Assembly (NCBI GenBank): GCA_032164245.1 | Contig: JAVMKO010000010.1 | Span: 34,236,189 to 34,300,188 of the forward strand | Length of the DNA stretch: 64,000 bases | Reading direction: 5' to 3' | From: Sternotherus odoratus | Taxonomy: Eukaryota > Chordata > Testudines > Kinosternidae | Shown here: piece after piece, positions 44,440 through 55,575 of the stretch | Numbering within the stretch: the stretch's first letter is position 1 | How the letters are laid out: every line of letters starts with the position of its first letter | Notes under the pieces: generated by a model | Told to the model about the DNA's origin: nothing | The model's input: only the letters and a program-made list of their open reading frames with translations | Databases searched by the model: none | Program-made: the position numbers and the translations under genes

Positions 44440-45558
44440 AGAGTTCGCCTCCCTGCTTCATCTCCTTCATTTTCCTGACTTGGGTTTCTCCTCCAGCTCT
44501 AGGCACTGGGAATCTCCGCTTTGAAATGAGCACTACTGAATGGGCAGTCCCCCAAGGGGGCTCCCGAGTCCCACCTGCTCATACCTGGTGCTCCCAAAGC
44601 CATTCTCCAAGGACACACAGCGGCCTGATCCCGGGAGCTGATGCCCAGGCGCATCCCAAACCTTGCAAATGTAGAAGTCTGATCTGCTGCCCAAGCCTTG
44701 TGAGTCCAGCCCAGCCTGAGGCATCCCTGCTGCAGGGTCCCTGGCTGTCTGGTGCCTGCTATCCCAGCCACGGACCAATAGCTCTGCCTGTGCCCCTCAG
44801 TCCCAACCTGCAGCCCCCTACTATCCCAGAGCTGGGCCTCTCCTAAGCCAACCCTGCCATTCCCGCCGGCCGCTGGCGTGTGAGTCCATTGCGGATTCAC
44901 ACCTAGCGCAGGGGAGGAGCCCAAGTCACGCGCAACTCTGCTCAAAATGTGGAGGCCGAGTCAGCTCCCCAGTGGGAGCAAGTCCCTGGGGCATATGGCT
45001 CTGCCCCCAGCCACTCTGACTTTGGGGTGGCCACAGGCACCCTGGGCTGCTCCCCACGCTGCCCCCAGGGACACTGAATTTGTTCAGCCGTCTTCTCCTG
45101 CTCTCCATTGTGACGGCAACCAGGCTCTTTAGCTGTTACTAAATTTAGGTCACCCTCCTCCTTCCAGCCCTGTTATTGATTCCCATCCTCGGCCCCTCAC
45201 TCCCACCCCCTCGTGCCTCTCCCTTCCTGTCACCCCCTGCCTACAGGCCAGGAAGTTCCCAGAGTGTCTCTCTTTGCTCAGTCCGTCTGGGAGTGAACAA
45301 TTTCACACGTGACGTCAGGACGGTCAGAGCCCCTTGAGGAGCCTGTGGGGCTAGAGCCAAAATCCCAGGATGCCATAGGACTTCCTTGAAACTGGAGCCT
45401 CGTCATTCCCATCCAGCCACCCCCCCAATCCCATGCAGTCTGAAATCCAACTCTGGGCTCCTGCCTGGCACGCCTCCCAACAGACTCTCACACCTCTGCC
45501 ACCACCTCAGACAGGGGCTGGCTTTAAGGGCCCTCACAAATTCACCCTGCCCAGCTTG
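44440..45558. other. Unassigned; overlapping E-box/CRE at 45306
   Basis: No gene. The text ACACGTGACGTCAGG (45305-45319) overlaps CACGTG and TGACGTCA, palindromic sites for bHLH and CREB/ATF factors. The segment 44690-44840 resembles the degenerate CCCCTCAGTCCCAACCTGCA units seen next to the tandem array at 48.9 kb. Confidence 0.4.
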
Positions 45559-45563
45559 CTGAC

Positions 45564-46161
45564 TGTCACAGAGTGCCCGTGGCGAGGGTCTGGAACTTGC
45601 TCCCTATGAAGCCAGTCAGGACTCCAGGGGAAGCGTCCCCTTTCCATACACAGCCTGTCTCCAAGGCTAGGAGCTTCACAGGTACCGCTTCCACCTTCCT
45701 GGGTCTGACCTCGGAGCAGCACCTTCTGCCCCACCATGCACTTTCTCCAGCAAGCCCACCCAGACAGGATCCTGGGGGAGTCTGTGGGCTGCACCCCACT
45801 CCACAGTCAGACGTGACTCTTAGCCAGCCAGTAAAACAGGTTTATTAGATGACCTGTAACTGGTCTAACACAGACCAGATGGCGATCGTGAGCCCTCAGC
45901 TGGATCCATTTTGGGGGCCAGAGAGCTAGGCCAGCTTGCCTGGAGCTCTCTGCCTCTCAGCTCCCTGTCTCTTCCCTGCCAGATCCAGACTCAAACTCCT
46001 TCACCAGCCACACTCCTGCATTCCTTTGTCTTTCCTTCCCCAGGCAGGTCAGGTGACCTCCCTTCCCCCCCCCCCCCCCCGGGGTCAAGTTACAGCTTCA
46101 GGTATGGCCCCTTCACACAAGAGTCAGAGGAAATAGTAAAGAGCATTTCTACTCCCTCACA
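45564..46161 (-). mobile_element. Solo LTR (family LTR-X), minus orientation, perfect 5-bp TSD
   Basis: Starts TGTCACAGAGTGCCCG and ends CTACTCCCTCACA. CTGAC is duplicated exactly at 45559-45563 and 46162-46166. Shared blocks with 47072-47639: ATACACAGCCTGTCTCCAAG, AGTCAGACGTGACTCTTAGC, GATCCATTTTGGGGGCC, GGGGTCAAGTTACAGCTT. A C run at 46067-46080 shows length variation. No internal region remains. Confidence 0.92.
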
Positions 46162-46710
46162 CTGACCTTTACCCCGCACCCCACCTGGGCGGTGTCAGCC
46201 TTTGCCACCTGCCAGGTTTCTTCCGCCACAGGCCTCTCCACTGCTTCCAAACGCCCCTCCACAACTTCTCCTGACGTGCACCCACTGACCGCAGCACCAG
46301 CCCCTGAGTGTGGGAGCTGCTCCATGACCATGTTCCCCCACCACCCCTCCTCTCTGCAGCCATCACATCCACTCCCTGGCTTCGGGGCAGGGGCTGTCTC
46401 TATGTGACAGACTTGCACGGTGCACCATGAGCCAGGAAAAGCAGTGCTGGACCTGTGATGGGACGCACCAGGCCCTTTGACACCTCCCACTGGAGGCCTT
46501 GCAGTCTTACTGCACCCTACCCCAGGAAGGGAGAGTGCAGGTGTGTCCTCCTAGCCTGGCTAGAGAGGCTGCAGGGAAGCAGCCAATCAGAGCTCAGTAG
46601 GCTCAGTTAAAAGGAGCTGCAGGAACACAGTGGATCAGTGGCTGGCTGGGAGCAGAAGGGTGAGGAAAGGAGGGAAGGTTGTGAGGATCCCCTGGCAGAG
46701 AGACCGGGGC
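46162..46710 (+). other. Possible host LTR into which the 46.7-kb element inserted
   Basis: The segment near 46550-46700 has GCAGCCAATCAGAGCTCAG followed by AGTTAAAAGGAGCTGCAGG, a CCAAT-plus-TATA-like arrangement common in LTR promoters. It is interrupted by the element at 46716-47639 and may continue after 47644. No termini were identified. Confidence 0.3.
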
Positions 46711-46715
46711 GAGAC

Positions 46716-47639
46716 TGTCACGAAGTGCCCGGGCGATGGTCTGGAACTTGCTTGAGCATCTGCTCCTCCGCCCATGGGACCGTTCACTGCAAACCCCAGG
46801 GGAACCCTGATACTGCAAAAGTCCTTCTCCCTCCTAGGGCCAAGCCACAGGCTTCTCCACCCCTGACTGCTCCCTGGTTCCGCAACAGTCCTTCTCGCTG
46901 GTCACACACTCTCAGGGGTTAAGCTGCAGCTTTTCCACCCCCTGTAACTGGCATTCTCTGGGCCTTCAGCATTCCTGGTCCACAGTGATCCCCTTCCATT
47001 TTACTGCTCCCCAGTCACTGCTGGATGCGCCGTCCACGGGGTGCAGTACATCCCACCGCTGTGCCACCAGTTGTCACGAAGTGCCCGGGTGATGGTCTGG
47101 AACCTGCTCCCTATGAAGCTGGTCAGAACTCCGGGGGAAATGTCCCCTCTCCATACACAGCCTCTTTCCAAGGCTAGGAGCGTCACGGGTATCCACTTCA
47201 ACCTTCTTCAGTCTGACCTCGGAGCATTCAGCACCTTCTGCCCCTCCGTGCGCTTCCCTGAGTGAGCCCGCCCGGGTGGGGTCCTGGGGGAGCCCGTGGG
47301 TTCTGCACCCCAAATCCATAGTCAGACGTGACCCTCAGCCAGCCAGTAAAACAGAGGATTATTCGATGACAGGAACGTAATCTAAGTAGCGCGAACATGA
47401 CTCCTCTGCTGGGTCCATTTTGGAGGCCCAAGAGCCAGGCAGAGCTTGCCTGCAGCTCCTTGTCAGCCCCCCCGCCAGAACCAGACTAACTCCTCTCTCC
47501 AGCCACACCCCTGCTTCCCTTTTGTCTTTCCTTCCCCAGGAAAGTCAGGTGATCTCCCTTCCCCCCCTGGGGTCAAGTTACAGCTTGAGGTATGGCCACC
47601 TTCCCACAAGAGTTAGAGGAAGGATTCTACTCCATCACA
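46716..47639 (-). mobile_element. LTR-X element with intact 5' LTR and nearly lost 3' LTR, perfect TSD
   Basis: GAGAC flanks both ends (46711-46715, 47640-47644). The right part 47072-47639 is a 568-bp LTR (TGTCACGAAGTGCCC...ACTCCATCACA). Just inside is a tRNA-Leu-like primer-binding site, complement of ATCCCACCGCTGTGCCACCA (47050-47069), which fixes the minus orientation. The internal part is about 320 bp without a protein domain. At the left only 37 bp of the 3' LTR remain (46716-46752). So this was a short non-autonomous element that lost most of its 3' LTR. Confidence 0.85.
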
Positions 47640-47644
47640 GAGAC

Positions 47645-48861
47645 CCTGTGCAAACAGGGAATAGACAGAGAAACAAGAGGGTGATGGGGCCAGTGGGATG
47701 CAGACCAGGGAATGCAGCAGTGACTATTAAAGGGAAGCAGCACACGACTGCTATTTATAGGGTCCCTGAGTGAGAACCGGAGTAGTGAGTGTGATGGGGC
47801 TGAAGACACTGGGGAAGACCAGCGATGTGTTGGACTGTGTCATCCTGGAAGGGTTCCTTCATGTGTGTGACTTGCCAGAAACTTGCCTTACAGGCAACAG
47901 CCAACAGGGTGCTAGGAGTGGAGAAAGGACAGAGTGTGGGGTCACCTGCACCCAAGAGAAGGTGCTCACAAGAAGCGAGTGCTCTCTATCACAGAGCCCC
48001 ACACCTTATGTTAGAGGCCTTCCCCTCCCCCCCAACACACACACATGCCCCCTGACCTACTCACATCTGCCACACGCACCCTACCCCTGGTGTTCATGAG
48101 AACCAGGCCATATCTCCCCAGCCCCACACCTGCTCCCCTGCCCCACCTCCTAACATGCCACAAATGGCACCCATGCTCCACTCCATCCCTCCACTCCCCT
48201 GAACAACCCCCTCCAATTATGGGAGGTTAGAGAGCCCCCCACATACACACACACTCCTGGGGGCATGGGAGCTGGGAGCATGGTGCTCTTCACTGGGAGG
48301 TTAGTGCAGAAGCCAGGGCAGAGGCTGCTTTCCCAGGCCATATAAGGCAGATCCCACAGGCTCATGTCTCCTTGGAAACTCAGCTCCCCAGGGGCCTCTA
48401 GCAGCTTCCTTGCAGCAGGGAGGCTGTGGGCCGGACCCCAGCTAGCTTTGGGGATGGGCAGTGAAGGGCATTGAGGAGGAAGTGGGGACGCTGGCGGGGG
48501 ACAGGAGTGAGGGATAACATTGTGGCCCAGATGCTCAGTGGCCTGAGTCTGAGGAAGCCTCCCCCAATGCCCCTGGCCCAGAGCCACTGTGGCTGGGTGG
48601 CCTGCCCATGGGGGATGGGGGGCCCTCATGGCCGTGAGAGATGCCCCAAGAGAGCCAGGCTGACGGCCCCAAGTGGGATCAGCCTCAACTCTCCTGCCAG
48701 GTCCCTCTCCAGGCCTATGGCTTTCCCTCCACCCAGCCTGGGAGCCGGGCACTGACCACGGGAGATGGAGGGGTTGTCTGCTAGCTCAGCCTGTGCCATG
48801 TCAGACAGATCAGACCACCTGGGGGATGTGATCTGACCCTGTGAGGGCAGATCGTTTCAGT
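47645..48861. other. Unassigned sequence
   Basis: No gene or further classified repeat; proline-rich frames result from C-rich composition. Confidence 0.4.
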
Positions 48862-49235
48862 CCTGACCCACAGCCCTGCTCACCACACCCAGGCCTCCCC
48901 CTGGCTCTGCCGGGGCCCCTCAATCCTGACCCACAGCCCTGCTCACCACACCCAGGCCTCCCCCTGGCTCTGCCGGGGCCCCTCAATCCTGACCCACAGC
49001 CCTGCTCACCACACCCAGGCCTCCCCCTGGCTCTGCCGGGGCCCCTCAATCCTGACCCACAGCCCCTGCTCCCCCCACCCGGGCTCCTCCCAAGCTCTGC
49101 CAGGGCCCCTCAAACCTACCCACAGCCCCCCATTATTCCAGCCCTGGTCTCCCCCCAGCTCTGCCGATGCTCCTCAATCCCAACCTACAGCCCCCCTGCT
49201 ATCCCAGCCCTGGATTCCTCGGAACCACACAACTC
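48862..49235. repeat. 63-bp tandem repeat (minisatellite)
   Basis: Units begin at 48862, 48925 and 48988 and are essentially identical (CCTGACCCACAGCCCTGCTC...GGGGCCCCTCAAT). A fourth unit at 49051 and further degenerate ones (CCTACCCACAGCC, CCCAACCTACAGCC) run to about 49235. As 63 is a multiple of 3, all frames stay open through the array, giving a chance 21-residue protein repeat. The identical core suggests recent expansion from a degenerate ancestral array. Confidence 0.92.
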
Positions 49236-51399
49236 AGCCAATGCACCTCAACAGTAATTCACAGGCCATTGCTACCCCCGGCCTGTAACTCACAGCAGCT
49301 TGGCTCCTCAGGGGCTGTCATTCGCGCACGTCCTGTCTCACAGCCACACCTCTGTCAGTCACAGCACACCCCTCTTGCAATCTGGGGCTCCCCCGGGTGT
49401 GCTGTGCCCGTGGGGACGTGCTGACAGACCCACCCAGTCTAGTTGTGAAAGGCAGGTACATTAACCACTTGGGTGCCCTGCCCGGCGGAGGGGCCTGCAG
49501 CATGCCTGATGAAGCTCGTAGGAGGCCAGGGTTCAGTTTCTCTAGCATCAGCACTTGGTTAAAGGGTCCCAGTACCCCGGCATCACACGCCCACTCACTC
49601 CGCACCAGTGGCTCCCAGCCCTGCTGAGCACTGACTGTCGCACGGCCTGCCGGGGACTCGGGCCAGAGGGCAGCAGCCCCCCAGGTTAGATAAACACCTC
49701 ACTCCTGTTTATCCATCTGGCGGTTTTTAATTAAAGACCAACATGGGCGCTAGCAGAGCCCCACCCGCTGGCCCCAGCCGGCCGGGCTAGGGACAGGCCT
49801 GCGGGACTGGACTGAGCTGTCGGCCCTCCCTGGCCTGCCCAGTTACAGGAAGCTCCCAGGAGGATCCAGAGATGAGGCACAAGAATGACGGAGGCCAGGA
49901 AAACCTGCCTCCTGGTGGGAGAACGACAGCAGCCCAGCGTATGTGGAGACGTTTATCCCAGACAGGGAGCTTGGTCTGCAGCTATGTGGGGACCTGAATC
50001 TTGAATGGCCCCTCCTGTTCTGAGATCAGGAGCTGAACTGGGGTTACTTTGCTCACCGTGTCCTGTTAAATGAACACCCAGCCCGGTGCACCGCTCTGGC
50101 GCTCTCTGCTTCTCTCTCCTCCCCCATCTCCCAGCGCCTCAGCATTCCAGGCAGGGCACGGCCGCGACCTTCGTCTTGCCGGTTTCTAATTGTATTTTCC
50201 ACCAGCCCTTCAGGGGGAAGTTACGAGCCTGGAAATAAAACCTGTTGAGAACAAGAAGAGTTGGGGGCCAGGACTTGCAGGCTCTGTGTGGTGTTGGCAG
50301 CCAGGCAAGCCACCTCCAGCACCCCCGTCCCTCCCTACGGAATGTGGCAGCTCTGGAATGCCAGGGAAGGGGCAGGGGTGACCGTGCCAAGCCCCTGGGC
50401 CATCACAGTGGGTGCAGATAGCACTGTCCCTTCCCCTCAGCTGATAACGGCCTGAAGTGGCCAGAAAATAAACCACAGCCAAGCTGTCAGGAGCCCAAAG
50501 TGTTTGCCCCAGCCTGGACCCCCTGCCAGTCCCCAACGCGCTTCCCCCTTCTCCCACGCCGGATCCCTCCCCTGCAAACCATCTCTGGCCGCTAGGCCTC
50601 ACTGCCCTGCAATGAGGGCTGCCCTATAGACTCTGGCCATTAGGCCGTGCTACCGCGGCCTGAGGGGCCTGAACCCTCACACGCCAGAAAACTAGCATCC
50701 CAAGGCTGAGCAGTGCCCATGTGATAAGAAAAAAAACCTTGTAAAACTGCATGTAACAGAGCCCAGAGATTCTTTGTTTTTGGGGTGCTCTGCCCTCTGC
50801 TATGTCCCACCCTAGCATCCTAGAGCAGGAGTGGGATTGGAAAGGCTGGGGCCGGTTGTTGCAGGCCAGCCCTTATGTGGCAAGCCATGCACTCACACTG
50901 GTTACACCTCTTGTGCCCTCTGCTGTTGCGTGCCAGCTGTGATGGTGATGGGGTGTGACATTGATGGGGTTTGGCCTGTATCCACCAGCTGTGCACATTG
51001 GTGCTCATAAGCTAAAACAGGGCCAGGCCTGGCCAGTGCTGGGATAGAGCCCTCCAAGGAAACCCATTGACCCCAGAATTGATGGTTGGGAATCAGTAGG
51101 TTGTGCTTGCCTCCCTAGGTCAGTACTGAGCCCAGGCTGTAGGCTGGTGCCAGAAAGAGGGTTGTGCTGGGGAGCAAGTAACTCTGGAATCAAAGATTGA
51201 AGAGAGACCTGAACTATTTGTGGTCCTGGAAGATCCCAATTCACAGACTGGGAGTGTTAACCCCACAACCCAGCCAAATCTGGACTCATGGTTACACTCC
51301 ACCCCTAAAATCCTCCCTAGATTGATCTGGACACAGGTGTGTGGCTGGTTGTGGTACCTAGCTACCACGGCCCACCCCACAGAGAGCTGAACTGGACAT
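49236..51399. other. Unassigned 2.2 kb
   Basis: No gene or recognised transposon. The stretch 50160-50250 (GCCGGTTTCTAATTGTATTT, CCTGGAAATAAAACCTGTTG) is compositionally balanced and non-repetitive. Confidence 0.4.
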
Positions 51400-51582
51400 A
51401 GGAGCAGCATCTAGCCTTTTAATCCTGGCTTGGCCAACTCTCCTCTGTGCTCTTGGGCAACCCACTCCACTTCTCTGCTTCAACTTCTCAGTCAGTGACA
51501 TGGGGATCATGACATGTACTTACCCGCCTCATAGGAGGAATGAGGGATAATTTGCTAATCTAAGCACATGGCTTTGAGCTGG
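51400..51582 (+). mobile_element. MIR SINE relic
   Basis: MIR order is clear: AATCCTGGCTTGGCCAACTC, GCTCTTGGGCAACCCACTCC, CTTCTCAGTCAGTGACATGG, GTACTTACCCGCCTCATAGG, GAATGAGGGATAATTTGCTA. It ends where the (GT)n tract begins. Confidence 0.85.
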
Positions 51583-51583
51583 T

Positions 51584-51585
<2 letters not shown>

Positions 51586-51665
<80 letters not shown>
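51586..51665. repeat. (GT)40 microsatellite
   Basis: Eighty uninterrupted bases of alternating GT. It directly follows a MIR relic. Such tracts can form Z-DNA and vary in length. Confidence 0.98.
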
Positions 51666-51666
<1 letters not shown>

Positions 51667-52950
51667 CACTGCTGAGTTAGCCCATATTCTTCCCCAGGTG
51701 TTGCACCGAGCCGCACTCCTGTCATCTCACCCGAGTTTTGTGGTGTTATCAACCTAGGCTAGCTGGCCTGGCTGGGGGGGAGGGGGGGGAGGCGCTAGAG
51801 CATGGGTGCAGCTCAGTTGGGCTGGAACCCACCCACTTTGCAGTGAGACCACAGGTGAATCCTCTAAGTGCTGACAGTCCTCCTCTGCCTTCCCACAATC
51901 CCTCCTTGTGCCCAGAAGGACAGACAAGTTCTCCCACTATTCGCTGGGAAGGAATCATCGTGCGGCTCAGCTCCCTGCAGCACCAAGGTCCATGGGATGT
52001 GCCCCCAGACATCCCAGCAACACACATGGGACAGCACAGCGCTTGTGAGAGGCAGTAACTGGGGAAGGACTCTGCAGTGAGCCTTAGGGCACTGCATTGT
52101 AGGGTGTGCACAACAGTGAAGTTCCTCTGTGTGGCTCCCATACAAAGAGCTATGGCAGGGCTGAGCGCTAGTATCCTGAGGACAGGCACGGTGCTTGCCG
52201 TTTGCAGAGAGGAGTTTGCAAGGGGCTCTGTATAGCTCAATGGGGCAGCGATATTAAGGATGAGAGCGAGTCATACAGCTGCGTCTCCACACACCCCACT
52301 GTGGGGCTGTGCACTCGGGTGTGGTGACTGGCCGTCAGTGTTTGGCTGGCTGGCATTCAGCAGAGTGCGGAGAGGTAGGGCGTGCGCAGGGGAGCTGGGT
52401 GCTCAGTTAAGAGGCAGCAGTGTAAGCCAGATAGCCGCAGGCTGGGCAGGAGCCGGGCCATGAAATATTGAGCAGGCTGAGAGGCCTCAGCGCGAACAAG
52501 GCTGATTGGATGTGACCAGCGACTGTAACGTGCTGTGCCAGGGAAGGAGGGGGCACCTTGCTGCGCTTTTCCCTCCCAGCTCTGCCCCTGCCTCCCCACT
52601 GGGCTCCTCATGGTACCCGGCCAAATACCCACCCCCCGCACAGCAGCAGCAGCCCAGGGGGAGAGGAGGGGAGTGGCTATGCTCCTCCTCTCTAGGCCAA
52701 TGACACAGAGGTGTACAAAAGGACTGAGCATCTTGGAAAATATAGAAGATACACTGGGACTGAAGTTAGTCCAACCTGGGAAAACCCGCTATCTTTCTCA
52801 TGAGCAATCCTTGGCTGTTGTCTTAAAACTACCGCAATAATTATTATTGGCTTTGGAAACTATCTACCGTGATGGGATGGATTTAAGTAATGAGGCCAGT
52901 GGACTCATTTTGGTACTAAATTCAGGGAAAACAATCACCATTTTTTTTAA
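51666..52950. other. Unassigned sequence
   Basis: No gene or recognised repeat. Confidence 0.4.
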
Positions 52951-53050
52951 CCCATGAAAGCTTATGCCCAAATAAATCTGTTAGTGTTTAAGGTGCCACT
53001 GGACTCCTCCTTATTTTTGTGGATACAGACTAACACGGTTATCCCTCTGA
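52951..53050 (+). repeat. Dispersed repeat of unknown class, copy 2 of 3
   Basis: CCCATGAAAGCTTATGCCCA, ATAAATCTGTTAGTGTTTAA, GGTGCCACTGGACTCCTCC and GATACAGACTAACACGG follow the order of 13130-13254. Confidence 0.75.
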
Positions 53051-53052
53051 TA

Positions 53053-53222
53053 CTTTACCTTCGCTCTTGTAAGTCTATCGTTGAATCCTCTTGGGTCATT
53101 AAACAATGCCATTCGGGCTTCTGCTACAACCGTAGTAGATCTCTGTCCAGCAATGGAAACTACACTCGGATCAATCAGAGAGATATCTATAGAAAATGTA
53201 CTAGAAGCAGCAAAGACTTCAG
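53053..53222 (-). pseudogene. Unidentified protein-like segment, open over about 56 codons
   Basis: The minus strand has no stop over this stretch and reads as a mixed, ordinary protein composition, for example VVSIAGQRSTTVV, EARMALFNDPRGF and NDRLTRAKVKYQR, unlike the low-complexity chance frames nearby. There is no start or splice evidence and I do not recognise the family. It could be an exon relic, a processed pseudogene or part of a transposon on the strand opposite the hAT transposase that follows. Confidence 0.35.
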
Positions 53223-53503
53223 TTCAGAAGCTGACTAATTAGGGCACTTACATTGACTCCTACAATGAAGAGGATAAAAAAGTGTTTCTTAAGCCAGCCG
53301 GAAAAGTAAAGTACGCAGACTTGAGTCTTACATCTCTACAACACCAACTTCTGGATTCTATCAACCTTTACAGATGCCTGTCTTATGAAACCCCAACAAC
53401 TGAGTAGTGTGAGGCACTACCTGCAATGGGGCTGCCATGTGATCAGGACAAAATACAGAATTTGAACACAGTGTGCAGTATCATATGATGAACAAATGAA
53501 GAT

Positions 53504-53824
53504 TTGACTTCAACTTCTTCTTTGTCATCACTAGTGGTTCGACCCAATTTTTGTGCTATATTTCCTGAGACAAAAGAAGTAGGAATTCATCTCTTTCTAG
53601 TCCCAGTACCAGCAGCTACAGCTGAGCATTTTTCCTCATTCAAGAGAATTTTGTGTTCTGAAAGAAGTCGCCTTTGGCGTGATCATGAGCATATCATGAA
53701 GGACTGGAAGTACCGGACACATGAGAAACAACCAAAACTGAATGTAGTGCCTTTGAGAAGTTCATTAACAGAGTTGTACAAAATTACAAGAAACCAAGAA
53801 GGCTGTAGCTATAGTGCTTTATAA
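53504..53824 (+). pseudogene. Decayed hAT transposase, C-terminal dimerisation region
   Basis: The plus frame reads FPETKEVGIHLFLVPVP, then AATAEHFSSFKRILCSERSR, which fits the hAT C-terminal pattern (hydrophobic strand, PVss/ASaEr-FS-LK-I-lR). In functional proteins the motif reads SAERSFS; here E and FS are kept but the R is lost. Stops occur upstream and no terminal repeats were found, so only the 3' part remains. Function was DNA transposition; now inactive. Confidence 0.65.
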
Positions 53825-53829
53825 TAGGC

Positions 53830-54545
53830 TTGTGTAACCAACTTTAATTTATGTGATGATTTAAAAACATGAGTTAAATCTAATACAATGGATGTGAAAC
53901 AGTTTTCAGTTTTTACTAGGGTTCTATACAGTCCACCTTCACCCTAACGGTCTCACCCCTTATCAAACCTCTCCCCCCACCCCACCCCACCCTGCCACCA
54001 CCTCCCTAATTTCAGTTCCTGAGGGAAACACTGGCATAGATGTACTCATTGGGTTCTGGCCCAAGGCTGGGGCTCCCAGGCACAACTTCAATGCAAACAA
54101 TAAATAATAATCGCTCCTTGCTGCAGAGCTGTTCAGAGCCAGCGATGCCTCCTCAGGTCTCCCGTCGCCTATCCGTCCTGTTCTTCCTGCTCCTTCCCCC
54201 AGCTTCTGCCCCTGCGGCACTGGGGGTGATGCCACCCTACACAGAGAAGGGAAGAGGGGCCACATAAGCCCTATGATGTTCGCTGGACTGGAGTTGATGT
54301 GCTAGGGGCCAATCCCGCCTTGGAATGAGGGCAGACGCAGGTTCTGGAGCTGAGGCATGTATGAAGCAGGACCATTGGTGCTACCTGGCTTGGGAGGAGC
54401 AGGGAATGGGAATCCCCGGTTCTCCTTTCCGTAACACCCACAATCAGACCACCTCTGCTCCGCAGACACAGAGACTTCTGTAATACAACCCCTGTGCCAT
54501 GTCTGCGTAAGGGGCCAGCGGCTCTACAAGGAAGGGAGGACTGTG
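53830..54545. other. Mostly unassigned; MIR-like tail at 54030-54115
   Basis: GGGTTCTGGCCCAAGGCTGG, GGCTCCCAGGCACAACTTCA and AAACAATAAATAATAATCG near 54050-54110 resemble the 3' end of an old SINE/LINE (MIR/L3-like). The rest shows no gene. Confidence 0.4.
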
Positions 54546-54549
54546 GATT

Positions 54550-55495
54550 TCTACAGGGACTTGCCAGGAACAGCTCTTGGCCCCTCGCTATTTAGCACTT
54601 TTATCACTGACCTAGAAGAAAACCTGAAATCAGCACTGATAAAGTTGGCAGATGACCCAGAAATTGGGGGAGTGGTAAATACTGAAGAGGACAGGTCAGC
54701 GATAGTGATTTAGATCACTTGGTAAGGTGGACGCAGGCAAACCAGATGTAAAAATACACAAAGGAACAAAGAATGTCGGCCATACTTACATAGGAAGAAA
54801 TTACTCTGAAAAGGACTGGACTAGAGAGTCATGGTGGCTAATTAGCAGGACATGAGCTCCCAGTGCGATGCTGTGGCCAAAAGAGGTAATACAGTCCTGG
54901 GATGCATAAACAGGGGACGCTCGAGTAGGAGTAAAGAAGTTATTTTTCTTCCGTATTTGGCACTGGTGCGCCCGCTGCTGGAATCCTGTGTCCAGCTGTG
55001 ATGCATCCAATTCAAGAATGATGTTGATAAATTGGAGAAGATTCCGAGAAGAGCCATGAGCATGACTGAAGGAATAGAAAACCTGCCTTCTAGACTCAAG
55101 GAGCTCCATCTGTATAGTTTAACACAGAGAAGATGAAGAGGTGACTTGATCAGTCTATAAGTACCTCAATGGGGAATTAATATTTTATCATGCTCTTTGA
55201 TCTAGCCCAGAAAGGTCTAACACCATCCAATGGCTGGAAGTCGAAGCTAGACAAATTTAGACTGAAAACAGAGTATACATTTTTTTAACAGTGAGAGTAA
55301 TCAACCATTGAAACGACTTACCAAAGGTCATGCTGGATTCTCCATCACTGGCAATTTTTAAGTCAAGACTGGCTGTTTTTCTAAAAGATCTGCTTGGGGT
55401 TATTTTGAGGAATTTCTCTGGCCTGAGCTGTGCAGGAGGTTAGACTGGAATGATCACAGTGGTCTCTTCTGGCCTTTAGAATCTATAGAATTGTA
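54550..55495 (+). pseudogene. CR1 LINE RT and 3' end, sense, decayed
   Basis: Near 54560-54680 the frame reads GTALGPSLFSTFITDLEEN, then ALIKLADDPEIGGVVN, the RT segment around the catalytic ADD motif (usual FADDTK). Further text follows CR1 RT C-terminal sequence, and the end (GAGCTGTGCAGGAGGTTAGA, CTGGAATGATCACAGTGG, CTTTAGAATCTATAG) is the CR1 3' terminus. Many stops. It lies tail to tail with the antisense CR1 at 55490. Confidence 0.85.
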
Positions 55496-55575
55496 GAAAT
55501 GTTGGGCTGGAGGGGACATCAAGAGCTCATCAAGTCCAGCCCCTGCACTGAGAGAGGACCAAGTAAACCTTTTCA
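55490..55575 (-). mobile_element. CR1 LINE 3' end, antisense
   Basis: ATAGAATTGTAGAAATGTTG, GGGCTGGAGGGGACATCAAG and CTCATCAAGTCCAGCCCC are the antisense CR1 terminus. It starts where the sense CR1 ends. Confidence 0.8.

Noticed and set aside
48862..49070. CRISPR-like array
   Set aside because: Direct tandem units without spacers in vertebrate DNA; a minisatellite.
48150..49257. Proline-rich protein with 21-residue repeats
   Set aside because: It is the 63-bp minisatellite, open in all frames because the unit is a multiple of three.
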